Position numbers and translations under genes: made by a program
Notes under the pieces: model-generated
Told to the model about the DNA's origin: nothing
The model's database searches: none
The model's input: the letters and a program-made list of their open reading frames with translations, nothing else
NCBI GenBank assembly: GCA_004293295.1
Contig: RDYC01000377.1
Span: 1 to 5,137, forward strand
Reading direction: 5' to 3'
Length of the DNA stretch: 5,137 nt
From: Bacteroidota bacterium
GTDB taxonomy: Bacteria > Bacteroidota > Bacteroidia > UKL13-3
Shown: piece by piece, positions 1 to 5,137 of the stretch
How positions within the stretch are numbered: position 1 is the first letter of the stretch
Layout: every line of letters starts with the position of its first letter

Positions 1-837
1 ATTAACGACCTTAATAAAGCCATCAACCTGCTTCCAGAAAACAATGGTATTTACGCCAACAAAAACGCTGCGAAAGCACTATTGGCCAAGGTTTACTTCA
101 CCATGGGCAATTACACCGCAAGCTTACCTTTACTAAATGAAGTAATTGCATCCGGTTACACCTTATCTGATAGCTTGAATCGTTTTAAAAGGAATGAAGT
201 TGAAAGTGAAATTGTTTTTGGATTTATAACAACCGGGTCATTGTACGATCAAAACAGCAGGGGGTCTAGTTATAAAGCCATTTATAGGAATGACATACTA
301 TCAGGAGAACAACTACCAATACTGGGAATCTCAAACGAACTGGCTACTATAATGACCGGAGACAGCACTGATATGAGAAAGAATTTTGTGAAAAAAATAC
401 TTGTTGGCACACCTGAAGAATTTGCCATGACTACCAAATACAATTTAAACGATTTTGCGACCCCCTATTTAACCGTAACTGATTTATTGTTGATGAGGGC
501 TGAAATTCATGCCATCAGTGGTAATACGGCTTCAGCAGCACAAGATTTATTACCTATTATAAAAAGAGCTTATAAACCAAGCACAGCTAAAGAAGCGTTT
601 GTAAATAGTTTATCTGCCAACGCCTTGTTAGATGAAATCAGGTTACAAAGACGCATCGAAATGCATTGTGAAGGTGATAGACTTGCTCATGTAAAACGAA
701 TTGGGGTGAGCAAGGGTGCAGGAGCGTTAAAAGTCCGTGGCGTAAATTGGGACTGCAATGGCATGGTGCTCCAATTCCCAGCAGCTTCAGGAACAATAAA
801 AGGCTTTGTATTTAACCCAGGTGGAGGATGTAATTAA
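1..837 (+). CDS. SusD/RagB-family nutrient-binding lipoprotein, C-terminal part
   Basis: The reading frame is open from the first base and ends in tandem TAA TAA (835-840), so this is the 3' part of a larger gene; 278 residues are visible, about half of a usual SusD protein. The signal peptide and lipobox lie outside the window. Fragment residues 16-48 form a TPR-like helical pair with the typical AAKALLAKVYFTMGNY pattern and a following VIASGY. Near residues 161-168 is the helix DLLLMRAE, and at 209-227 the conserved LLDEIRLQRRIE followed by EGDR. The end FNPGGGCN resembles the usual C-terminal NPG of the family. SusD proteins are outer-membrane lipoproteins that sit as a lid on a SusC TonB-dependent transporter and capture oligosaccharides or peptides; the substrate cannot be read from this fragment. 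A TTG at 82 is internal, not a start. The family call is secure; the ligand is unknown. Confidence 0.93.
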   Translation: MNDLNKAINLLPENNGIYANKNAAKALLAKVYFTMGNYTASLPLLNEVIASGYTLSDSLNRFKRNEVESEIVFGFITTGSLYDQNSRGSSYKAIYRNDILSGEQLPILGISNELATIMTGDSTDMRKNFVKKILVGTPEEFAMTTKYNLNDFATPYLTVTDLLLMRAEIHAISGNTASAAQDLLPIIKRAYKPSTAKEAFVNSLSANALLDEIRLQRRIEMHCEGDRLAHVKRIGVSKGAGALKVRGVNWDCNGMVLQFPAASGTIKGFVFNPGGGCN

Positions 838-842
838 TAAAT

Positions 843-1367
843 ATGAATATGAAAACAACCACTTATAAATTACTTTTTTGTATTGCAGGCTTGCTGATGT
901 TTGCCGGCTGCGAGAAACCGTATGATTACGATAAAGAAATTGGAGCACCAAGTTACAGTGCGGAAAAGCTAGCGGCATCTATTAATGGCAAATGGGTGAT
1001 GAACGAGGCCAAACACATTGACGAAAAGTCGTTAACCAAAGAGAGTATTGACATCACTGATTTTTTCACCTCTGATGGTGCCAAAAGTCCAAATATTTCA
1101 TTCAGCAGCGTTGGCAATACGTTTACAGTTGATACAGTTGGATTGGTTACTAACTTCTTTTCAGTTGCTACCGGAAAATGGAAATTTGATGACGACCGTT
1201 ACCCAACCAAAATTGATTTAACGGATACCAATGGAAATGCCGTAGGAAGTATTCTCATTGGTTCAAACCTTTTGGGATTAACCCCAAAATTAAATTTTAG
1301 CTACGGAGCTTCTTGTTCAGGCTCGGTTGTCATGTCGTACAATGTATTATTCTCTAAATCAAATTAA
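843..1367 (+). CDS. Small lipoprotein, probably DUF5004/lipocalin-like, SusCD-associated
   Basis: This is a 174-residue predicted lipoprotein. A basic start (MNMKTTTYK) and a hydrophobic stretch lead to MFAGC, with Cys23 as the likely lipidated residue; Phe at -3 is a little unusual. After a short linker, the mature part opens with INGKWVM (48-53), the G-x-W signature of lipocalin-like domains, followed by DEKSLTKESIDITDFF (60-75). A second GKW at 111-113 leads into alternating beta-strand sequence to the end. From memory this layout matches DUF5004 lipoproteins encoded beside SusC/SusD pairs; no search was possible. It starts 5 bases after the SusD stop and is surely co-transcribed. ATG 843 and ATG 849 (Met1, Met3) are both possible starts. 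A GGAGG at 823-827 lies 15 bases before 843, too far to be a convincing ribosome site. Its probable role is as an accessory surface or periplasmic protein of the uptake system. No catalytic motif was seen. Confidence 0.82.
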   Translation: MNMKTTTYKLLFCIAGLLMFAGCEKPYDYDKEIGAPSYSAEKLAASINGKWVMNEAKHIDEKSLTKESIDITDFFTSDGAKSPNISFSSVGNTFTVDTVGLVTNFFSVATGKWKFDDDRYPTKIDLTDTNGNAVGSILIGSNLLGLTPKLNFSYGASCSGSVVMSYNVLFSKSN

Positions 1368-1373
1368 TCCTGT

Positions 1374-2240
1374 ATGAAAAACCTAGTATATATTATCGTA
1401 TTGGCCTGTTTTACCACCGCTGCCTATGGCCAAGCAGCTTGGATAGAACCGGAGAATCCAGATGTAAACCAACCTGTTCGCATTTATTGCGATATCAGTA
1501 AGGCTACAAATGCTGAAGCTGAAAAAATGAAATCTAATCCCGATGGACCTTTCTACATTTGGACTTGGAAACCATCAGAAACCAGGGCTGATTCTTTATC
1601 CAATGGAACAGGTGATAAACCCTGGAAAAGCAGTAATGAGAACTTAATCATGAAAAAAGATGCATCAAAAGGTGCCAATGTTTGGTATTTTGAATGCATC
1701 CCTACCCAGTTCTACGGAGTTACCGCTACGCAAGTTTATGCTGCAGGAATCAGCTTCTTAGTTAAGCCTAAGGATGGTGGTGGATATGGAGACCCCGATA
1801 TTAAAACAGAAGATTACAACTTGGTAGTTGAACCGCCCAAGTTAAACCGCGGATTGCTTTACTCAATACCTTCTACCATGCTAGCGGATCAAATCACTTC
1901 GTTGATTTACGAAAACACTTCAGAAACCAAAAGCACTATGCAAAACTTGGCTGATGGAGATGTTTACATGCACATGATTGCAACCGCAAAAGATTCTGCC
2001 TCCGGAAATACCATTACCATTGAACCTGCTAAATTTTTAAAAGTAACCGATAACCCAAAGTTACAAATGAAAAAGTTGGCAGATGGCAGGTTTAAACTCA
2101 CCATGATTCCCAATAAATTCTTAAATGTTCCGGCAGGCTATCAGCTTGTTGAAATAGAAATTACCGTTCGCAAAAAAGCGTATGCTTCATCCGCTGACCA
2201 AACGAACGAAAAGTCTAAGCTTAAGTATGGTTGTAAATAA
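1374..2240 (+). CDS. Secreted two-domain beta protein of the SusCD cluster, unknown function
   Basis: This 288-residue protein has a clear type I signal peptide (MKNLVYIIVLACFTTAAYG, cleavage near AYG-Q, residues 19-20) and no lipobox at the cleavage site. The mature protein seems to have two related beta-rich domains, about residues 24-133 and 163-268. Shared landmarks, in order, are Q33/Q173, DG 57-58/195-196, Tyr61/Tyr199, L-x-MKK 91-95/230-234, IP 109-110/245-246, Phe113/Phe249, Val116/Val252 and a closing I-x-x-x-V strand. Domain 1 carries an aromatic cluster (FYIWTWKP, 60-67; VWYF, 103-106) that could bind a ligand, which is inference. The sequence resembles Ig-like or E-set modules found in Bacteroidota sugar-utilisation proteins, but I cannot name the family firmly. 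The gene follows the lipoprotein by 6 bases and is the last of the SusD-containing unit, so a role in ligand capture or surface assembly is plausible. No catalytic residues were recognised. It ends in YGCK without a recognisable C-terminal sorting domain. Confidence 0.85.
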   Translation: MKNLVYIIVLACFTTAAYGQAAWIEPENPDVNQPVRIYCDISKATNAEAEKMKSNPDGPFYIWTWKPSETRADSLSNGTGDKPWKSSNENLIMKKDASKGANVWYFECIPTQFYGVTATQVYAAGISFLVKPKDGGGYGDPDIKTEDYNLVVEPPKLNRGLLYSIPSTMLADQITSLIYENTSETKSTMQNLADGDVYMHMIATAKDSASGNTITIEPAKFLKVTDNPKLQMKKLADGRFKLTMIPNKFLNVPAGYQLVEIEITVRKKAYASSADQTNEKSKLKYGCK

Positions 2241-2267
2241 CACTTAATGCTTATTTATTTAGGTTAG

Positions 2268-2298
2268 AAAAAAGCATGCCGAAAGGCATGCTTTTTTT
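2268..2298 (+). terminator. Rho-independent terminator of the SusD-containing unit
   Basis: A 7-bp GC-rich stem, GCATGCC (2274-2280) with GGCATGC (2285-2291), closes on a GAAA tetraloop (2281-2284). It is flanked by A6 (2268-2273) and T7 (2292-2298), which can extend the stem by A-T pairs. It lies 27 bases after the stop of the secreted protein gene and before the next gene's candidate promoter, so it marks a transcription-unit boundary. Confidence 0.9.
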
Positions 2299-2329
2299 GT
2301 AAATAATCGCTACTTTCATGGGTGCCTTT

Positions 2330-2337
2330 TACATTTG
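2330..2337 (+). promoter_or_regulatory. Candidate Bacteroidota -7 box for the DUF6588-type gene
   Basis: TACATTTG fits the Bacteroidota primary sigma factor -7 consensus TAnnTTTG exactly. It lies 52 bases before the ATG at 2390, giving a leader of roughly 45 bases. No TTG -33 element occurs at the expected distance; the nearest upstream TTTG (2296-2299) is about 30 bases away, inside the terminator T-tract. A weaker 7/8 match, CACTTTTG, lies at 2363-2370. The assignment rests on a short match only. Confidence 0.42.
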
Positions 2338-2389
2338 ATTAGGAAAAAAGTAAAAAGAACATCACTTTTGAAAAACTAACTTCAATCTT

Positions 2390-3532
2390 ATGAATCGAAA
2401 AGTACTACTCTACTCATTTTTGTCAATTGGCTTATTAAATTCATCCAACATGTACGGTCAAGACAATGCCAGTACATTATTAAAAGCCAGTAAAGAAGAT
2501 GCCAATTTATTGCTAAATGCTTATGCATCACCCATCCTAAAATCAATTGGGGCCGGGCTAAACAGTGGATGGTACCAAACAGCTAAACCACTTGGTGCAG
2601 GTGGCTTTAACCTCAATTTTAATATTGGTGTTAGCTTAATTCCCAATGCCGACCAACAGTTTGATGTGAATACCCTTGGTTTAAAAGAATTAACTTTGGT
2701 TAAAGGCCAAAGCTCGAGCCTAAGCCCAACAGCACTTGGCGATAACAAATCAGGCCCACAAATGGAACTGCGCGCTGAAAACCCATTAGCCCCAGGCTCT
2801 GATACATCTGTACTCAAGTTTAACATGCCAGCCGGAGCTGGAATTAATTTCGGCCCATTACCACTGGCTCAGCTTAGTGTTGGAGTTGGGTTCGGTACAG
2901 AGGTTGGCATCAGGTATATTCCTGAAATCAATACCGGGGAGTTCAAATCTGGATTGTTCGGATTTAGCGTAAAACATGACTTTAAACAATGGATACCAGG
3001 AATTAAAGCCGCCCCTTTTGATTTGTCGGCCATGTTCGGTTACACCTCTATGAGTGGAGAAGTAGCTTTTACCGGAAGCAACAGCGTTCAAGCACCTACC
3101 GATAATAATATTTACAATCCAAACCCTAATAAAGTGTACAGCGACCAACATCTTGAGTATAGTGGATCAGGCTGGACCTCCAATTTAATCATTTCAAAAA
3201 AATTAGGGCCATTTACCCCATACCTGGGAATAGGATATCAATCATCTACGGTAGAAGCCAGTGTTAAGGGAGCCTACCCGGTAGTCATTAACAATGATTT
3301 TGCAGATGCGACCAATCCAAACCACCCTTCTTTCGGAAAACCCGCTAAGATACAAGAATTAAAAGACCCATTTACCGTTAAAGGCTCATTATCAGGATTT
3401 AGGGCCAATGCTGGCTTTCGCCTAAAGTTTGCGGTAGTTACCCTTCATGCCGATTATACCCTAGCTGATTACCACTTGTTTAATGTGGGATTGGGTATCA
3501 GCATGCAATCATTAGTACCGCCTAAAATGTAA
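2390..3532 (+). CDS. Predicted outer-membrane beta-barrel protein, DUF6588-like
   Basis: This 380-residue protein has a signal peptide ending near NMYGQ (residues 20-24). A short helical segment follows (LLKASKEDANLLLNAYASP, 30-48), then the hallmark SGWYQTAKPLG (59-69). The rest is alternating, glycine-rich beta-strand sequence typical of a barrel, for example LSVGVGFGTEVGIRY (162-176), VKHDFKQWIPG (194-204), FDLSAMFGYTS (210-220), FTPYLGIGYQ (275-284) and a last strand at about 353-371. From memory these landmarks match DUF6588, a Bacteroidota family without assigned function; no search was possible. The last strand is followed by a short tail, SLVPPKM, so it does not end on an aromatic residue as many barrels do. 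The gene stands alone between two terminators, with its own candidate promoter, and is not obviously tied to the SusD unit or complex I. ATG 2390 is chosen because it begins the signal peptide. A channel or transport role is possible but not shown. Confidence 0.85.
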   Translation: MNRKVLLYSFLSIGLLNSSNMYGQDNASTLLKASKEDANLLLNAYASPILKSIGAGLNSGWYQTAKPLGAGGFNLNFNIGVSLIPNADQQFDVNTLGLKELTLVKGQSSSLSPTALGDNKSGPQMELRAENPLAPGSDTSVLKFNMPAGAGINFGPLPLAQLSVGVGFGTEVGIRYIPEINTGEFKSGLFGFSVKHDFKQWIPGIKAAPFDLSAMFGYTSMSGEVAFTGSNSVQAPTDNNIYNPNPNKVYSDQHLEYSGSGWTSNLIISKKLGPFTPYLGIGYQSSTVEASVKGAYPVVINNDFADATNPNHPSFGKPAKIQELKDPFTVKGSLSGFRANAGFRLKFAVVTLHADYTLADYHLFNVGLGISMQSLVPPKM

Positions 3533-3557
3533 TCCCTACTTTTATAACTTTTTTTTT

Positions 3558-3596
3558 AAAACAGCCGATAAAATGAATCTTTTTATCGGCTGTTTT
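3558..3596 (+). terminator. Strong hairpin terminator after the DUF6588-type gene
   Basis: A perfect 16-bp inverted repeat pairs 3558-3573 with 3581-3596 around a 7-base loop (3574-3580). The core is CAGCCGATA, with A4 runs at both ends of the left arm and matching T4 runs in the right arm. The right arm ends in TTTT and continues GTTT. The hairpin lies 25 bases after the stop codon. A T9 run (3549-3557) directly precedes it. It separates the gene from the complex I operon. Confidence 0.88.
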
Positions 3597-3624
3597 GTTT
3601 AGAGTTTATCGTGCATAATCTGTG

Positions 3625-3646
3625 GTTAAATTGGTGTTGATTTAAC
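3625..3646. repeat. 7-bp inverted repeat at the nuo promoter, possible operator
   Basis: GTTAAAT (3625-3631) and ATTTAAC (3640-3646) are exact reverse complements separated by 8 bases. The right arm begins immediately after the proposed -33 TTG (3637-3639), and the spacer contains that TTG. The position and the 15-base centre spacing would suit a dimeric regulator, but no regulator family was recognised and AT-rich DNA produces such dyads by chance. Confidence 0.35.
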
Positions 3647-3665
3647 AATTTATTGCTTAATATTG
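3637..3665 (+). promoter_or_regulatory. Candidate promoter of the nuo (complex I) operon
   Basis: TTG (3637-3639) and TAATATTG (3658-3665) are separated by 18 bases, close to the Bacteroidota arrangement of TTG, about 19 bases, TAnnTTTG. The -7 box has one mismatch (A for T at the fifth position) and is followed by CA, as often seen. Transcription would begin near 3672, leaving a leader of about 25 bases before nuoA. It is the best candidate between the terminator at 3596 and the nuoA start. Confidence 0.5.
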
Positions 3666-3696
3666 CACGGCCTGAAATAATATCCAAACGTTAATT

Positions 3697-4059
3697 ATGT
3701 CAAATTCTATTGATTATTTTGCTCTAGTTGTTCAGTTTCTTGTTGCGGCTGGATTTGTGGTAACTACCATGATAGCCACGCACCTCATAGGACCTAAACG
3801 TAAAACAGCTGATAAACTTGAAAACTTTGAATGTGGTATAGAAGCTCAAGGTAATGCCAGATTGCCTTTTTCCATCAAATACTTTTTAGTAGCGATACTT
3901 TTTGTGATGTTTGACGTAGAGGTAATTTTTATGTATCCATGGGCAGTGAATTTCAAAGCATTAGGCCAAATTGGGTTTATAGAAATGCTACTTTTTATCG
4001 GCACATTACTTTTAGGCTTTGTCTATATCATCAAAAAAGGCGCTTTAAAGTGGAACTAA
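3697..4059 (+). CDS. nuoA: NADH-quinone oxidoreductase subunit A
   Basis: NuoA is a small inner-membrane subunit of respiratory complex I, which passes electrons from NADH (or another donor) to quinone while pumping ions. The 120-residue product has the usual length and three membrane helices at about 8-30, 61-83 and 92-112. The loop after helix 1 has the family signature FECGIEAQGNARLPFSIKYF (44-63), with the conserved Cys46 next to the quinone site. Helix 2 reads FVMFDVEVIFMYPWA, with acidic Asp73 and Glu75 that correspond to conserved acidic residues of the E. coli subunit. The protein ends in ALKWN. It is the first gene of the operon, with a candidate promoter upstream and nuoB 18 bases downstream. 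ATG 3697 gives a normal N-terminus; no Shine-Dalgarno sequence is visible, as is usual in Bacteroidota. The identity is secure. Confidence 0.97.
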   Translation: MSNSIDYFALVVQFLVAAGFVVTTMIATHLIGPKRKTADKLENFECGIEAQGNARLPFSIKYFLVAILFVMFDVEVIFMYPWAVNFKALGQIGFIEMLLFIGTLLLGFVYIIKKGALKWN

Positions 4060-4077
4060 CAGATTAAACTATCGAGC

Positions 4078-4623
4078 ATGTCAACAGAACTAACAATTTC
4101 AAAGGCTCCGGCAGGAGTTGAAGGCCCGGGATTCTTTGCAACAAACATTGATAAAGTAATCGGATTGGCCCGTTCAAACTCTATTTGGCCCCTACCGTTT
4201 GCAACTTCTTGCTGTGGTATTGAGTTCATGGCAACTATGGGTAGCAATTACGACTTGGCCCGTTTCGGTTCAGAGCGCATCAGCTTTTCACCTCGTCAAG
4301 CCGACTTACTAATTGTAGCGGGAACCATTGCTAAAAAAATGGGTCCGGTACTCAGGCAAGTTTATTTACAAATGGCTGAACCAAGGTGGGTAATATCAGT
4401 TGGTGCTTGTGCAAGTAGTGGCGGTATTTTCGACACCTACAGTGTACTTCAAGGCATTGATAAAGTAATACCTGTGGATGTATATGTGCCCGGTTGCCCT
4501 CCAAGACCTGAACAAATTATTGATGGTTTTATGAAAATCCAAGAATTGGTTAAGAACGAACCTGTTCGCAGACGCAACACAGACGAATACAAAGCATTAA
4601 TGGAACAATACGGCATTCAATAA
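4078..4623 (+). CDS. nuoB: NADH-quinone oxidoreductase subunit B (N2 iron-sulfur cluster)
   Basis: NuoB holds the terminal [4Fe-4S] cluster N2, which hands electrons to quinone at the junction of the peripheral and membrane arms of complex I. The 181-residue product has all four ligand cysteines: the adjacent pair Cys45-Cys46 (ATSCCGIEFMAT), Cys111 (SVGACASSGG) and Cys140 (VYVPGCPPRPEQ). Other family landmarks are SIWPLPFA (35-42), DLARFGSERISFSPRQADLL (59-78), MAEPRWVISVGA (99-110) and the PGCPPRPEQIIDG block (138-150). The N-terminal 25 residues are variable and the C-terminal tail is charged, as is usual. The gene lies 18 bases after nuoA and 8 bases before nuoC in the same operon. The next in-frame ATGs lie inside the conserved core, so ATG 4078 is the natural start. 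Nothing is missing and the identity is secure. Confidence 0.98.
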   Translation: MSTELTISKAPAGVEGPGFFATNIDKVIGLARSNSIWPLPFATSCCGIEFMATMGSNYDLARFGSERISFSPRQADLLIVAGTIAKKMGPVLRQVYLQMAEPRWVISVGACASSGGIFDTYSVLQGIDKVIPVDVYVPGCPPRPEQIIDGFMKIQELVKNEPVRRRNTDEYKALMEQYGIQ

Positions 4624-4631
4624 TTGCATAC

Positions 4632-5137
4632 ATGGCTGAATTAACAAACCAACATATCGCACAAAAACTTGGCAATCAATTTGGAGAAGCCATTATTTCT
4701 ATTTCAGAACCATATGGGATGTTAACACTCGTTGTTACCCCTCAAAAAGCAAAAGAAACGTTGTTATGGTTAAAAAATGATGCCGAAATACAAGCCCAAT
4801 TTTTAACTGACTTATGCGGTGCAGAGTTCCCGGAAATAACTGACCAACGGTTCTGTGTCATTTATCACCTGCACAGTTTTATGCACAATATTCGCATACG
4901 TGTTAAGGCTTTTTTACCGGCATCTAACCCAACCATAGCCTCCGTTGCTGATATTTTCCCTGCGGCCAACTGGCAGGAGCGTGAGACTTACGATTTTTAC
5001 GGAATACAATTTGAAGGGCATCCAAACTTAACACGCATTTTAAATGCTGATGAAATGGACTATTTTCCTCTACGCAAGGAGTATCCTTTAGAAGACGGTA
5101 CAAGAACCGATAAAGAAGATAAGTACTTTGGTCGTTA
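4632..5137 (+). CDS. nuoC: NADH-quinone oxidoreductase subunit C (30 kDa), reaches window end
   Basis: NuoC is a peripheral-arm subunit of complex I that packs against NuoD and NuoB near cluster N2. The frame runs from ATG 4632 to the last base, giving 168 residues plus the two bases TA. The N-terminal alpha/beta domain includes LTDLCGAEFPE (58-68) and FCVIYHLHSF (74-83). The family signature follows: WQERETYDFYGI (114-125), GHPNLTRIL (129-137) and FPLRKEYPLE (145-154). The visible end KYFGR matches the way many Bacteroidota NuoC proteins finish as I recall them, so the final TA is probably the start of a TAA or TAG stop and the protein is essentially complete. It is a stand-alone NuoC rather than a NuoCD fusion if that stop is real. 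It begins 8 bases after nuoB. The product name is secure; the exact end is inferred. Confidence 0.95.
   Translation, partial: MAELTNQHIAQKLGNQFGEAIISISEPYGMLTLVVTPQKAKETLLWLKNDAEIQAQFLTDLCGAEFPEITDQRFCVIYHLHSFMHNIRIRVKAFLPASNPTIASVADIFPAANWQERETYDFYGIQFEGHPNLTRILNADEMDYFPLRKEYPLEDGTRTDKEDKYFGR

Noticed and set aside
82..84. TTG as a possible start of a complete 251-residue protein
   Set aside because: The frame is open upstream to position 1 and those codons continue the SusD TPR-like helix (AAKALLAKVYF), so this TTG is an internal leucine codon.
823..827. GGAGG as a Shine-Dalgarno site for the lipoprotein gene
   Set aside because: It is 15 bases from the ATG, lies in the glycine codons of the SusD end, and Bacteroidota seldom rely on such sites.
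787..978. Minus-strand open frame of 63 codons
   Set aside because: It overlaps the SusD end and the lipoprotein signal peptide on the other strand. Its product has no recognisable domain, so it is a shadow frame.
2296..2299. TTTG as the -33 element for the TACATTTG box at 2330
   Set aside because: The gap of about 30 bases is well above the usual 17-23, and the bases belong to the terminator T-tract.
2521..3151. Two minus-strand open frames (2521-2826 and 2858-3151)
   Set aside because: Both lie wholly inside the outer-membrane protein gene, which has a convincing signal peptide and beta pattern; the antisense products show no domain-like features.
3549..3557. T9 run as the tail of a terminator for the DUF6588-type gene
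   Set aside because: No GC-rich hairpin precedes it; the real hairpin lies downstream at 3558-3596. The run could serve minus-strand transcripts only as an A-tract.
4056..4247. Minus-strand open frame of 63 codons
   Set aside because: It is antisense to the conserved N-terminal part of nuoB and shows no features of its own.

Overview
The window looks like chromosomal DNA from a member of the Bacteroidota (Bacteroidetes), with modest GC content. Three things support this: a SusD/RagB-type nutrient-binding lipoprotein gene, an outer-membrane protein that resembles the Bacteroidota-restricted DUF6588 family, and promoter-like boxes of the TAnnTTTG kind without good Shine-Dalgarno sequences. The genus cannot be fixed from the sequence alone. 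Every gene reads left to right on the + strand.

Positions 1-2240 are the downstream end of a SusCD-type gene cluster. It holds the C-terminal 278 residues of a SusD-like protein (cut by the window edge), a small lipoprotein with an N-terminal G-x-W motif (probably DUF5004/lipocalin-like), and a secreted 288-residue protein. The three genes are spaced by only 5 and 6 bases, so they are almost certainly co-transcribed, and a hairpin terminator at 2268-2298 closes the unit. The expected SusC (TonB-dependent transporter) gene would lie left of the window. The third protein appears to be built from two copies of the same roughly 105-residue beta-type domain, which is the least documented thing here.

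Positions 2390-3532 hold a stand-alone gene for a predicted outer-membrane beta-barrel protein of the DUF6588 type. It has its own candidate promoter (2330-2337) and a perfect 16-bp terminator hairpin after it (3558-3596).

Positions 3637-5137 are the start of the respiratory complex I operon: promoter-like boxes, then nuoA, nuoB and nuoC. All key motifs of the three subunits are intact. nuoC reaches the window end and is probably short only of the last base of its stop codon. The operon presumably continues with nuoD and later subunits to the right.

The three blocks are functionally separate: ligand capture at the cell surface, an outer-membrane protein of unknown role, and inner-membrane energy conversion. 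No mobile element, CRISPR array, tRNA or rRNA gene was seen, and no gene-free stretch exceeds about 165 bases.
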